From the NCBI GenBank assembly GCA_026936105.1, contig JAIXKI010000003.1, forward strand, positions 14,688-78,687: DNA of 64,000 bases. Reading direction: 5' to 3'. This stretch comes from Chitinophagales bacterium (GTDB lineage Bacteria > Bacteroidota > Bacteroidia > Chitinophagales > Chitinophagaceae). Below are positions 46,290 through 56,066 of this stretch, in pieces. The translations under genes were made by a program, and so were the position numbers. The notes under the pieces were generated by a model. The model saw only the letters and a program-made list of their open reading frames with translations, was not told the DNA's origin and ran no database searches. Each line of letters opens with the position of its first letter. The first letter of the stretch is position 1.

Positions 46290-46385
46290 TTACTTTTTCT
46301 TTTTTGCTACTTTCTTCTTAGCGGCTTTTTTCTTAGGAGCTGCTTTTTTCTTAGTAGCAGTTTTCTTCTTTGCTTTTGTAGGCAT
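46290..46385 (-). CDS. 31-residue lysine/alanine-rich histone H1-like protein
   Basis: Starting at the ATG at 46385 the frame reads MPTKAKKKTATKKK, continues with AAPKKKAAKKK and VAKKKKK-type repeats, and stops at 46290. More than half of the residues are lysine, like the C-terminal tail of histone H1 and bacterial H1-like proteins, so it should bind nucleic acid without sequence preference. A very strong terminator follows, and a near-perfect A/T-rich inverted repeat (46422-46432 with 46440-46452) lies upstream, which supports a real transcription unit. It is shorter than most annotated genes and may be missed or called low-complexity. Confidence 0.7.
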   Translation of the reverse strand: MPTKAKKKTATKKKAAPKKKAAKKKVAKKKK

Positions 46386-46508
46386 TTTCTAGAATTTAAT
46401 TGTTAGTAAAAACGGGTTATCGATAGTAAAATAGTAATTATTTTAAACTATCAAAAGTTTTTTTTAAAAATGTGAATAATGTGAGGAGTCCTCAGGCCTG
46501 AACTTCTG

Positions 46509-46748
46509 TTACAGAACGTAAGTTCTGTTGTTTCTTCCTTTCCTGAATTCAACAACGCCATTGGTGAGAGCAAACAAAGTATAATCTTTTCCTACACCAA
46601 CATTCTTTCCGGATGATACACAGTTACGTTGACGAACGATGATATTCCCGGAAATGGCAGGCTGGCCTCCGAAAATTTTTACTCCAAGACGTTTGCTATG
46701 TGAATCACGTCCGTTCTTTACACTGCCTTCACCTTTTTTATGTGCCAT
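46509..46748 (-). CDS. rpmA: 50S ribosomal protein L27
   Basis: A 79-residue basic protein beginning [20 protein letters not shown], the L27 signature. Its N-terminus reaches towards the peptidyl transferase centre. There is no cleavable N-terminal extension of the Firmicutes type. It lies 46 bp after rplU in the usual rplU-rpmA order. Confidence 0.97.
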   Translation of the reverse strand: MAHKKGEGSVKNGRDSHSKRLGVKIFGGQPAISGNIIVRQRNCVSSGKNVGVGKDYTLFALTNGVVEFRKGRNNRTYVL

Positions 46749-46794
46749 ATTTTAGATTTTAAAAATTATAAAACCCTGATCTTTTTTTCAGTTG

Positions 46795-47094
46795 TTATAC
46801 TATGCCTGTTACTTTAATCTGGGTGTAAGCGGTGCGATGCCCTTTCTTTTTATGAAAACCTTTTCTTCTTTTTTGTTTGTAGGCGATCACCGTATCGCCT
46901 TTCACCTGGTCCACAATCTCTGCTCTCACTTTTGTCTTTACAGAAGATCCTACAGATACTTTGCCGTCATTGTCAGCGAGTAAAACTTCCAGATCCACTT
47001 TATCCCCTGCTTTTCCTTCCAGATGAGGAACAAAAAGAGTCTGGTCCTTGGTTACGGTAAATTGCTGACCGGCTATTTTAACAACTGCTAACAT
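46795..47094 (-). CDS. rplU: 50S ribosomal protein L21
   Basis: A 99-residue large-subunit protein with AVVKIAGQQFTVTKDQ at the N-terminus and the C-terminal YKQKRRKGFHKKKGHRTAYT typical of L21, which binds 23S rRNA. It is first in the rplU-rpmA operon and is preceded by one of the best promoters in the window. Confidence 0.97.
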   Translation of the reverse strand: MLAVVKIAGQQFTVTKDQTLFVPHLEGKAGDKVDLEVLLADNDGKVSVGSSVKTKVRAEIVDQVKGDTVIAYKQKRRKGFHKKKGHRTAYTQIKVTGIV

Positions 47095-47113
47095 AGTCTG
47101 AAAATTAGGAGGG

Positions 47114-47143
47114 CAAAGGTAAGGGAAAAACTTCTTCCGGCAA
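47114..47143 (-). promoter_or_regulatory. promoter TTG-N19-TACCTTTG of rplU-rpmA
   Basis: On the minus strand TTG (complement of 47141-47143) and TACCTTTG (47121 down to 47114) are 19 bp apart, the ideal Bacteroidota arrangement. The rplU ATG follows 19 bp later. Confidence 0.75.
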
Positions 47144-47200
47144 ACGGAAAATCAAAGATTCATGGCCGCAAATTAATATGGTTTCTGCGCTTATCCTTTA

Positions 47201-47208
47201 TATTTTTG
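47201..47208 (+). promoter_or_regulatory. -7 element TATTTTTG of the GH3-family gene
   Basis: An exact TAnnTTTG match 24 bp before the ATG at 47233. It overlaps an in-frame TTG at 47206, which is therefore unlikely to be the start codon. Confidence 0.5.
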
Positions 47209-47232
47209 CCTTTGCTTGCCATTATTGAGAAC

Positions 47233-48729
47233 ATGAAAATCAAGTCATTCTTAGCCAAACCCTACGCCTCCTATATATATAAAGGTATCCGTAAGGGGAT
47301 GGAGACTTCGGTTGAGGACCAGGATTCTATCCTTCTTTCTCTTATAAAAACCGGACAGACAACTGATTTCGGAAAAGAAAACGGCCTTAAAGAGGTGAAA
47401 GATTATGAGGGATTCCGCCAGGCGGTCAGGATCCGGGATTACGAACAGATGCGACCTTATATTGATCGTATCAAGGAAGGAAAGCATAATGTATTGTGGA
47501 AGGGGAAGCCCATTTATTTTGCCAAAACATCCGGCACCACCAGCGGCATCAAATACATACCGATCACAAAAGATTCCATACCCAATCATATTCATACTGC
47601 ACGCAATGCTTTGCTTTGCTATATGGCCGAAACAGGGAAAACCCAGTTTGCCGATGGTAAAATGATCTTTCTTTCCGGCTCGCCGGAACTGGAAAGAGTG
47701 GGCGGCATTCCCACCGGAAGGTTGAGCGGTATTGTGAATCATCATGTGCCCCGGTATTTACGCACCAATCAACTTCCGTCTTTTGAGACCAATTGTATTG
47801 AAGAATGGGAAACCAAAATCGAAAAGATAGCCGATGAAACAATCGGACAAAAGATGACACTCATCAGCGGCATTCCGCCATGGGTGCAGATGTATTTCGA
47901 CCTTCTGAATAAACGTACAGGAAAAAAGATTAAAGATATTTTCCCTGACTTTTCGGTAATGGTATATGGAGGCGTGAACTTTGAACCTTATAAAGCTAAA
48001 CTGACAGAAAGCATCGGAAAGGAAGTGGATGGCATAGAAACATTCCCTGCTTCCGAAGGGTTCATTGCATTCCAGGATTCAAGAGAAGCGGAAGGCTTGC
48101 TTCTGAACACCGATAGCGGAATTTTCTTTGAGTTTGTTCCTGCTGCCGAGATCTATAAAGCAGACCCTACCCGTCTTTCATTAAGAGAGGTGAAAGTGGG
48201 AGAAAATTATGCACTCATCATCAACAGTAATGCCGGCCTTTGGGGATATAATATCGGTGATATGGTAAAATTTGTTTCCACCAAACCTTACCGTCTGATC
48301 GTGACAGGTAGGACGAAACATTTTATTTCTGCGTTCGGTGAACATGTGATCGGTGAAGAAGTAGAATACAGTATGATGAAAACAACGTCCGGCAACCATG
48401 CATCCATCACTGAATTTACCGTAGCGCCTTATTTTGGCAAAGAGGGAGAACAGCCTTGCCATGAATGGTATGTAGAGTTTGATAAAGAACCTGATGACTT
48501 GAAAGGATTTGCATCTATGCTTGATGAAAATCTTCAGGATAAAAATTCTTATTATAAAGATCTGCGAAAAGGAAATATTCTGTCCCCGCTGAAGATTATT
48601 CCTGTAAAAAAGAACGGGTTTATTGATTTTATGAAGTCGATCGGAAAATTAGGCGGACAAAATAAAGTGCCGAGACTGAGCAATGACCGGAAGATTGCAG
48701 ATGGGTTGCAAAACTGGAGATCAGAATGA
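47233..48729 (+). CDS. GH3-family acyl-adenylate-forming protein
   Basis: A 498-residue member of the GH3 (auxin-responsive promoter) family, related to plant enzymes that join amino acids to acyl groups through an adenylate. The ATP-binding motif YFAKTSGTTSGIKYIPIT appears near residues 95-112, with EGFIAFQD and the NYALIINSNAGLWGYNIGD region later on. Members are frequent in Bacteroidota, where the substrate is unknown; they are not evidence for auxin chemistry. The ATG at 47233 is chosen because the promoter overlaps the upstream TTG. Confidence 0.9.
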   Translation: MKIKSFLAKPYASYIYKGIRKGMETSVEDQDSILLSLIKTGQTTDFGKENGLKEVKDYEGFRQAVRIRDYEQMRPYIDRIKEGKHNVLWKGKPIYFAKTSGTTSGIKYIPITKDSIPNHIHTARNALLCYMAETGKTQFADGKMIFLSGSPELERVGGIPTGRLSGIVNHHVPRYLRTNQLPSFETNCIEEWETKIEKIADETIGQKMTLISGIPPWVQMYFDLLNKRTGKKIKDIFPDFSVMVYGGVNFEPYKAKLTESIGKEVDGIETFPASEGFIAFQDSREAEGLLLNTDSGIFFEFVPAAEIYKADPTRLSLREVKVGENYALIINSNAGLWGYNIGDMVKFVSTKPYRLIVTGRTKHFISAFGEHVIGEEVEYSMMKTTSGNHASITEFTVAPYFGKEGEQPCHEWYVEFDKEPDDLKGFASMLDENLQDKNSYYKDLRKGNILSPLKIIPVKKNGFIDFMKSIGKLGGQNKVPRLSNDRKIADGLQNWRSE

Positions 48730-48808
48730 TTGTGAGCTAAGCCAAACGAATGACAATGGAGATATTTGTCAAATTAATTCAATTTAATTATTTTGACCGT
48801 TACAATTG

Positions 48809-49978
48809 ATGAGCACAGAGCAACACATAAAGCGTATCGCTGTTTTTGGTTCTACAGGTTCTATCGGATGCCAGGCATTAGATGTGATCGCTGCCAATCC
48901 TGATAAATTCAGTGCAGATGTGCTAACGGCACAGAACAACGAAGACTTGTTGATACAACAGGCGCTGAAATTTTCTCCGAATATTGTTGTCATTGGCGAT
49001 AATAAGAAATACCCGAAAGTAAAAGAAGCGCTGAACGAAACACCCATAAAGATATTTAGCGGTGAAGAATCCCTGGAAGAAGTGGCGGCCATGGATGTTT
49101 ATGATTTGATGCTGGCTGCCATTGTTGGCTTTGCCGGATTAAAACCGACTTTGAAAGCGGTCAGTTCCGGAAAACCGGTGGCTCTGGCCAACAAAGAGAC
49201 CCTTGTTGTGGCCGGTGATATTGTGATGAGAAAAGCTGTGGAGAAAAGGATACCCATCATCCCGGTGGATTCCGAACATTCCGCCATTTTTCAATGCCTG
49301 ATCGGAGAAGCAAGAAACCCGATTGATAAAGTGGTTCTTACAGCTTCCGGCGGCCCTTTCATCGGCCGCAAAACAAATTTCCTGGTCAATGTTAAAAGAG
49401 AACATGCGCTTCAGCATCCCAACTGGAACATGGGCGCCAAGATCACCATTGATTCATCCACGCTGATGAATAAAGGGCTGGAGATGATCGAAGCAAAATG
49501 GCTTTTCAATCTGAAACCGGAGCAGATACAGGTTTTGATACATCCTCAGAGCATCGTACACAGCATGGTGCAGTTTGAGGACGGAAGCATCAAAGCACAA
49601 CTCGGATTGCCTGACATGAGACTGCCCATTCAGTATGCATTGGCTTTCCCCAGAAGGATCAAAAATGATTTTCCCAGGATGGATTTCAGAAAATACAGTT
49701 CCCTGACATTTGAAGAACCTGATATCAGAACATTCCGTAACCTGGCGCTGGCAATGGAAGCCTTACAAAAAGGAGGCAATCTTCCCTGTATCATGAATGC
49801 TGCCAATGAGATTGCGGTTTACGCTTTTCTGAAAAACAGGATCGGATTTCTGGAAATGACCGACCTGATCGAAAAGACTATGCAGAAAACTCCTTATATC
49901 AGCAGGCCTACTCTCGAAGAGTATATCGAAAGTGATGGATATGCCCGGACTTTTGCTGCAGATATCATTCATCTGTGA
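48809..49978 (+). CDS. dxr: 1-deoxy-D-xylulose 5-phosphate reductoisomerase
   Basis: Dxr makes 2-C-methyl-D-erythritol 4-phosphate with NADPH in the MEP isoprenoid pathway. The 389-residue protein has GSTGSIG near the N-terminus for NADPH, ANKETLVVAGD, the metal and substrate motifs PVDSEHSAIFQ and TASGGPF, and NMGAKITIDSSTLMNKG. An in-frame TTG directly precedes the chosen ATG. rseP follows 119 bp later on the same strand, a common bacterial arrangement. Confidence 0.97.
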   Translation: MSTEQHIKRIAVFGSTGSIGCQALDVIAANPDKFSADVLTAQNNEDLLIQQALKFSPNIVVIGDNKKYPKVKEALNETPIKIFSGEESLEEVAAMDVYDLMLAAIVGFAGLKPTLKAVSSGKPVALANKETLVVAGDIVMRKAVEKRIPIIPVDSEHSAIFQCLIGEARNPIDKVVLTASGGPFIGRKTNFLVNVKREHALQHPNWNMGAKITIDSSTLMNKGLEMIEAKWLFNLKPEQIQVLIHPQSIVHSMVQFEDGSIKAQLGLPDMRLPIQYALAFPRRIKNDFPRMDFRKYSSLTFEEPDIRTFRNLALAMEALQKGGNLPCIMNAANEIAVYAFLKNRIGFLEMTDLIEKTMQKTPYISRPTLEEYIESDGYARTFAADIIHL

Positions 49979-50097
49979 AGCTTCTTCTTAAGGAATTTCA
50001 AATTTTGATCTTTGGTTCAGAAAAGTGAGTGATTTCACTGATATTTGCAGTTTAATTTTTAAAAAGAGCACAGGATTTAGTTCAGGAATATTACAAA

Positions 50098-51480
50098 ATG
50101 AATCATCTTTTAGCGATCAATTGGTCAAATGTGGGTTTACAGGTAGGACAGTTGCTGCTGGCTTTATCAATTCTGATCATTCTCCATGAATTCGGGCATT
50201 ATATCACAGCACGCTGGTTCAAATGCCGCGTGGAAAAATTCTTTTTATTTTTTGATCCCTGGTTTGCGCTGGTAAAAAAGAAAGTGAAAGACACGGTATA
50301 TGGAATTGGCTGGCTGCCGTTGGGTGGTTATGTGAAGATAGCCGGTATGATTGACGAAAGCATGGATACTGAAGCCATGAAGCAACCTCCTAAAGAATGG
50401 GAATTCCGGAGCAAACCTGCCTGGCAGCGCCTGATCATCATGCTGGCCGGTATTACCATGAATGTACTGACCGCATTTGTGATCTATGCTTTTGTCCTGA
50501 TGATCTGGGGCGATAAGAAGATCCCTGCCAATTCATTGAAATATGGCGTGCATGTTGTGGACAGTACTTTGTATCAGATCGGAATCCGCAATGGCGACAA
50601 AATCATTGCCATCAATGGGAAAGCGGTGAATGATTATGAAAAGATGTTTCGTGAAGTGATCCTGGCTGATAACATAACTGTTGAACGCAATGGCCAATCA
50701 CTTAACCTGAAATTGCCTGTTGACCTTTTGGGCCGGCTTATCGAGAACAGAAAAAAAGATGTCAGCTTTTTCCTGGAGCCAAGGATCCCGGTGATGGCCA
50801 TGTTTGTACCGGACACCACCAATGCCTTTAAAGCAGGTCTCAGGAAAAATGACCGGATCATCGGCATCAATTCTGATACGGTTGAATTTTATGATCAGCT
50901 TAAGAACGACCTGCAGGAGCTTAAAGGTGATACAGTGGATCTGCACGTCATCAGGGATGAAAGTGAGATCAGTTTCAAAGCGCCGGTGGATACTGAGGGA
51001 AAATTAGGATTCATTCCATACGGGTATGGGAACTATATACAAATGGACAGCCTGGGCTGGCTGAAACTGAATGTAAAGAAATACGGTTTCTTTGAAGCAT
51101 TTCCCGCAGGTGTTAAAAAGACCGGTGATGAATTGTCTTATTATCTTGCTCAGTTCAAAAAGATCATTAACCCCAGGACCGGCGGATACAAAGGAGTGGG
51201 AGGTTTCAAAGCCATCGGTTCCATTTTCCCGAAATATGAATGGGATTGGGAATCTTTCTGGAGGATCACGGCATTTCTGTCCATCATTCTTGCTTTCATG
51301 AATCTGTTGCCCATCCCTGCATTGGATGGCGGCCATGTTCTCTTCACCTTATATGAAATTGTGTCCGGACGAAAACCGAGTGAGAAATTCCTGGAATATG
51401 CTCAGATAGCCGGCATGGTCATACTTCTTGCCCTGATGCTTTATGCCAACGGCAACGACTGGTTTGGCTGGGGCAAATGA
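50098..51480 (+). CDS. rseP: RIP metalloprotease RseP (site-2 protease, M50)
   Basis: RseP cleaves transmembrane segments of regulatory proteins such as anti-sigma factors. The 460-residue protein has the zinc site HEFGH at residues 30-34 in the first membrane segment. The third ligand region NLLPIPALDGGH lies near the C-terminus, and PDZ regions occupy the periplasmic middle (about 165-310). Length and topology are typical. Its target here is unknown. It converges with the MutS-family gene, 2 bp apart. Confidence 0.95.
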   Translation: MNHLLAINWSNVGLQVGQLLLALSILIILHEFGHYITARWFKCRVEKFFLFFDPWFALVKKKVKDTVYGIGWLPLGGYVKIAGMIDESMDTEAMKQPPKEWEFRSKPAWQRLIIMLAGITMNVLTAFVIYAFVLMIWGDKKIPANSLKYGVHVVDSTLYQIGIRNGDKIIAINGKAVNDYEKMFREVILADNITVERNGQSLNLKLPVDLLGRLIENRKKDVSFFLEPRIPVMAMFVPDTTNAFKAGLRKNDRIIGINSDTVEFYDQLKNDLQELKGDTVDLHVIRDESEISFKAPVDTEGKLGFIPYGYGNYIQMDSLGWLKLNVKKYGFFEAFPAGVKKTGDELSYYLAQFKKIINPRTGGYKGVGGFKAIGSIFPKYEWDWESFWRITAFLSIILAFMNLLPIPALDGGHVLFTLYEIVSGRKPSEKFLEYAQIAGMVILLALMLYANGNDWFGWGK

Positions 51481-51482
51481 TC

Positions 51483-53282
51483 TTAAAGGTCTATTCCGAT
51501 CTTCTTCATCAGCAATGAAGCATTCATGCTTTGACAAACACCATCCTTGATTTTATAGTCGAAGAAAAGTTCTTCATTCTTCACCTGCACATCAAAATGA
51601 TAATTGTGGAAATTGCCGGGATAATCTTTTACAAGATCAGCCAGTTCCAGATCGTGGGTAGCCACGATGCAGGAAGCATTTTCCCGGATCAGTTGTTTCA
51701 GTAAGGCTATTGATCCTGTATGCCGGTCGGCCGAGTTAGTGCCGCGTAATATCTCATCCAGAAGAATGAAAACGGTTTCCTTCCTGCTTACCGCTTCAAT
51801 GATCTCTTTCAGTTTTTTCAGTTCTGCATAGAAAGTAGATGTGTTTTCTTCAAGATTATCGCTGATCCTCATGGAGCTCATCACTTTCATTTCAGATAGT
51901 GTCAGCTTTTTGCAGCAGACAGGAGCACCCATCATTGCCAGAACAATGTTTACTCCAACACTTCTCAGGAAAGTGCTCTTGCCCGCCATGTTTGACCCTG
52001 TCACCAGGTTGATCTGCTTTGATCCTTGTGTGGAAAATGAGTTGTTCACCCTTTTTGAAGCGGGTATGAGAGGATGCCCCATGTCTTCTGCAATGAAAGC
52101 ATATTTTCCCCTGACAAATTCAGGATAAGTCCATGACGGATGATTGAATGCTGCCGTACCGAGACTAATCAAAGCCTCAGTTTCAGCCAATGTGTCTATC
52201 CACAAAGGCATCCGGCCGCTGAATTCTGTTTTCCATTTTCCCAAAGAAATAAATTGTTGCAGGTCCCACAGAAAAAAACTGTTCAGAGGAATATAGATGA
52301 TCGGATTGTAACGATAATCCAGCCTTGCCAGTATCTTTTTCAGCCGTTCAATGGAATGAGAAGCATTCTCCGGTTCCGTTTCTATCGTTACTCTGAGCTT
52401 TTTTAGAAGGGCACTTTCAAATTTATTTTTTTCGATCATTCTCATGCTTTGTTCCAGGGTTTCCAGTTTGGGCACGGTCTTGTTGAGTTTTGAATATTGT
52501 TTATTAAAAATTTTACTTACATAAGAGGAAACAGAAAAGAAGAGGATCAGTAAAAAAGTAAAGAGGGATCCCGGAATGATTTCAAAAAGAAACAAGAATA
52601 ATACAGTTAATGTGATGACCGGGTAAGCATAGCGGAATAAACTGAGCCAGGATCTTGTTGCCAACGGATCTTCATCTTTTCTCCATTCGTTGATCTTGTG
52701 CTCATCATCAAGGGTAAAAGGATTTTTGATCCCGTAGGCACGGAACTGTAAACACCATTCAGGTGATTTGCTTAACTCTGCGGATGCTTCCTGCCTTTGC
52801 AAAATAATCTCACCGGATGAAGGGTAGAGTAGCCAGTCTGCCATCCTTAGGTGTCCTTGTTCAGAATTGGTCCGGTTCAGATATTGATACAATGATGCTT
52901 TACCGAAAAGATCCAGGTCCTGGGCATAAGCGTGATGGGCGGGACAAAGTTCATCTCCGCCTTTTAGGTTTTGAAAATCGAGATCAAGAATACGGATCTC
53001 GTCTTTACAGATATTCTTCAGCAGATTATTGTTTTCAAGAATTTCTTTATTTTTCAGATCTTTGGAAATGGCAAGCGCAAATGCGGCCACAAAAACCCAG
53101 AAACTGAGTAATGCAACAGGCAGGGAGGCTGCCCATAGTTTCCAGACAACAATAATGGCGATGACCGCAATGGCCAGGCGAAGCAGTGAAAAAAGAGTTT
53201 TTCTTTTCTGTAATTTTTTTTCTTCAATGTTAAGCCTGTCGGTTTGCGATTGGTAAAATTTTTTGGGACTGATCGTTTGCAT
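51483..53282 (-). CDS. membrane-anchored MutS-family ATPase
   Basis: A 599-residue protein with the MutS core and clamp-like helices (about 260-400) and the C-terminal ATPase: Walker A GSNMAGKST (429-437), Walker B FILLDEILRGTNS and a following AxHDLEL. It lacks the mismatch-recognition domain of MutS and the Smr domain of MutS2. Two hydrophobic hairpins (about 31-47 with 53-72, and 217-236 with 238-256) predict four membrane segments, so the ATPase is probably attached to the inner membrane. Its role is unknown; classic mismatch repair is unlikely. Confidence 0.87.
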   Translation of the reverse strand: MQTISPKKFYQSQTDRLNIEEKKLQKRKTLFSLLRLAIAVIAIIVVWKLWAASLPVALLSFWVFVAAFALAISKDLKNKEILENNNLLKNICKDEIRILDLDFQNLKGGDELCPAHHAYAQDLDLFGKASLYQYLNRTNSEQGHLRMADWLLYPSSGEIILQRQEASAELSKSPEWCLQFRAYGIKNPFTLDDEHKINEWRKDEDPLATRSWLSLFRYAYPVITLTVLFLFLFEIIPGSLFTFLLILFFSVSSYVSKIFNKQYSKLNKTVPKLETLEQSMRMIEKNKFESALLKKLRVTIETEPENASHSIERLKKILARLDYRYNPIIYIPLNSFFLWDLQQFISLGKWKTEFSGRMPLWIDTLAETEALISLGTAAFNHPSWTYPEFVRGKYAFIAEDMGHPLIPASKRVNNSFSTQGSKQINLVTGSNMAGKSTFLRSVGVNIVLAMMGAPVCCKKLTLSEMKVMSSMRISDNLEENTSTFYAELKKLKEIIEAVSRKETVFILLDEILRGTNSADRHTGSIALLKQLIRENASCIVATHDLELADLVKDYPGNFHNYHFDVQVKNEELFFDYKIKDGVCQSMNASLLMKKIGIDL

Positions 53283-53454
53283 GCTGTAAAACTAATCTTT
53301 TCGGTTTTCCTGAGGCAAATTTTAGATGAAGCAAATAAGGTATTGATCTATTACAGAGGTATTCGTCCCGGAAGTTTTTTTATTCATCGTTTCATATTCT
53401 TATTGCAGCAAATGAATACCGGCCAGCCTTGCAGATCGTGATTTTTGTTGACGG

Positions 53455-55878
53455 TTATTTTACTCCATAAATATCCACTTTAAAATCTTTCATTTTCAGA
53501 TTGATGGGTAATCCCTGCCGGAAAAGGGATAATTCGAAACTGAGATTTTCATATTGCTTGTAATCGTTCAGTTCAAACAGGTCATTGGTAGAAACAGGGT
53601 TCCACTGCCCCCGTTTGTAACCGTTTCTGGTCATCAATACGAGATCACGTTTGGTCCAGTACAAATATTCTTTACCGGTATTTTCTCTGTTGATCAGGGA
53701 AAGCCTGAATGAAGGCTGTCCTGCAGAGTCGGTACTGGTGAGATTGACATTGGCTGAAACATCAATATACAGGTAATGATATTCTTTGGGAACTTTAAAT
53801 ACAGGCATGGTGGTTGTGTCAGAATTTTCCGTTGCATAAATACGAACCGGAGGATCGCTGAAACTTGTCAGCAACTTTCTTTCCCCGGTAACAGGAAGCT
53901 TGTCTTTAGGAAAGATCTTGTTATTGTCACAAACGTAAGAATTGATGATCTTGAAATTTTCCAGCAACCGGGTGATATGTTGTTGTATAGAATCGTTTCT
54001 GTAATCATCCATCATCAGATCGGGTGTAAGTTTGTACAGCATCCCTTCCGAGAGCATATAATCTTTATAAATATAGTCATTGATCTCGCGGCTCCATGAC
54101 ATAAAAGGCATGGATTGAATATTCCGGAATGAAGTGCAGGTATCCAGAACATCTGCCATCCAGTTCACTTCCTCGGGCACATAAGGCATTTTATAATTAT
54201 TGAGGATCAGCGCCGAGATGGTAGGAGCAATATTGTTATGCGAATTCACGGAATAAAATTTATGCGGCATTTTAAGCATGGGGGAATAGATGATCAATGG
54301 AACATGATAGTCGTCAATATTCCCTGTGGAAGGAAAGGAGCCAATATGGTGATCTCCTGTGATAAAAAAAATGGTATTGGAATATTCGGGACGCTTTGCA
54401 TAATCAGCGAAAAACTTCCTGATACAATCATCCGAAAACATGAAGGTCATCAGAACATTTTTAGTGGCGATCAGGGTTCTTTTTACTCCCGGTGAAACTT
54501 TGATCTTCTTCATCTTTTCATCAAAGAGCTTGCTGTACAGGGGAGATTGGTCAAAAAGATAAGGCATATGCGTGGTAGCGGTATGATAAATGTTGAAATA
54601 AGGGATCTTCTTCAGAGAATCCATGATCACAAAACTCCTGTTGTACAATGCATCATCCGGATATCCCATGCTCCATCCTTCTTTTCCCACTCCCATCATT
54701 TTATATTTGGGACCGAAATGCGATAAAATAAAATCTGTTCCCTGCAGACGGATATACCCGCCCATGTTATCAAAATCCGGATTGAACCCGATCATGAAGT
54801 TAGTCCAGTAACCGTTGGCTCTTAAAATCCTTATTAAGGACAAGTGGTCCGGCATAACGCCCATCAATGAAAATCCTGTCTTGCCGTAAGGCAGTGACCC
54901 CGTCAAAGCAGGATGTGCAGCAAAAGTTCCCGGAGCCGTGCTCAGAAAATTATCCCATACCAGGCTTTTGGAAGAAAGTGAATCTAAAAAAGGAGTGAAA
55001 CTGGTGGCATAGGCTTTGTCACCGCTGAAATCTCTTGATAAACCTTCCACTACCAGCAACACTATATTCGGTGGCGATTTCTGAAGGTTAAAAAAATTCC
55101 CCAATACATCTTTGCTGTCATTTTTGTGAAGCAGCGGATATTCTGCGCCTGTGTAATTGAAAGGATGATTTTGCTGATAAAAAGAAACGGCTTCGGCCAG
55201 TTGTTGATCATTCAGCTTTCGGGAATTGAAATGGTCCCTCGTCCTGAAATAGTTGTAGCTGTCATTAATCCAATAGCTGAACTTATTTGATTCGAGGTAA
55301 TAAGCTCCTGGCTGACTGAAGTTGCTGATGGAAGGGATGGAAAATTTGAAAAAGATAACACCAAGCAGTGAAAGGCAGGCCAGAGTAACAGATTGCCATT
55401 TTCTGAATTCGATCCGTTTGATAAGAAAATAAAGTAAGAAGTATCCGGTAAGATAGATAACAAAAGGGATCAGCACAGTAAACCCGGTTGAAAGCATTTG
55501 CTTTGCCGTGATCCATGAATCTGCTGCTTTCCGGGTAAAAAATTCATGATCGAAAGGGCGTGTTCTTTCGGAAAAAACAATGATCAGTGACAGATACAGT
55601 ATGATCATTATTATATTCAGCAGGTGAAAAGTGAAGCCGGCAACTTTTTTACTCCATAATGAGATCAGGAAAAATATCAGAAGAAAAACGAAACAGTATA
55701 TCAGAGCAGCCCAGGCATCATAGAATATTCCTGCCAGTTCGTACCGGTAAGAATGTTCCAGGAAATATTTGGATGCCACCGTAAAATATTCAAATAACCT
55801 GACAAAGCATACAGTGATCAGGAAACTCAGCGTGATCGCAGCCCAGGATTGTAACCGGCTGCCGGAATAATTCTTCAT
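53455..55878 (-). CDS. LTA synthase-like membrane phosphotransferase (sulfatase fold)
   Basis: An 807-residue protein with five N-terminal membrane segments (to about residue 190) and a large periplasmic alkaline-phosphatase/sulfatase-type domain. Active-site features can be seen in VVEGLS (metal-binding glutamate), the TAPGTFAAHPALTG segment (probable threonine nucleophile), and FITGDHH (metal ligands). Gram-negative members usually transfer phosphoglycerol or phosphoethanolamine to glycans or lipids, not to lipoteichoic acid. A C-terminal beta-rich region of about 150 residues is extra. It is a single gene with an unrecognised promoter. Confidence 0.88.
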   Translation of the reverse strand: MKNYSGSRLQSWAAITLSFLITVCFVRLFEYFTVASKYFLEHSYRYELAGIFYDAWAALIYCFVFLLIFFLISLWSKKVAGFTFHLLNIIMIILYLSLIIVFSERTRPFDHEFFTRKAADSWITAKQMLSTGFTVLIPFVIYLTGYFLLYFLIKRIEFRKWQSVTLACLSLLGVIFFKFSIPSISNFSQPGAYYLESNKFSYWINDSYNYFRTRDHFNSRKLNDQQLAEAVSFYQQNHPFNYTGAEYPLLHKNDSKDVLGNFFNLQKSPPNIVLLVVEGLSRDFSGDKAYATSFTPFLDSLSSKSLVWDNFLSTAPGTFAAHPALTGSLPYGKTGFSLMGVMPDHLSLIRILRANGYWTNFMIGFNPDFDNMGGYIRLQGTDFILSHFGPKYKMMGVGKEGWSMGYPDDALYNRSFVIMDSLKKIPYFNIYHTATTHMPYLFDQSPLYSKLFDEKMKKIKVSPGVKRTLIATKNVLMTFMFSDDCIRKFFADYAKRPEYSNTIFFITGDHHIGSFPSTGNIDDYHVPLIIYSPMLKMPHKFYSVNSHNNIAPTISALILNNYKMPYVPEEVNWMADVLDTCTSFRNIQSMPFMSWSREINDYIYKDYMLSEGMLYKLTPDLMMDDYRNDSIQQHITRLLENFKIINSYVCDNNKIFPKDKLPVTGERKLLTSFSDPPVRIYATENSDTTTMPVFKVPKEYHYLYIDVSANVNLTSTDSAGQPSFRLSLINRENTGKEYLYWTKRDLVLMTRNGYKRGQWNPVSTNDLFELNDYKQYENLSFELSLFRQGLPINLKMKDFKVDIYGVK

Positions 55879-56066
55879 TGGGGAAAATGAAAGGCTAATT
55901 TATATTTTTTATACGAACCGTTATATTCTATAGCCGGGCATTAACGAATTGATAAATGCACAATTCAGTTTATACAATGTTCATGTGCCGGGAAGTAATC
56001 TTTTTAAATCGTAAAAACTTTAATTCGTACATTTATCGCCTTATTTTAAAACCAAAATAATTTTAA

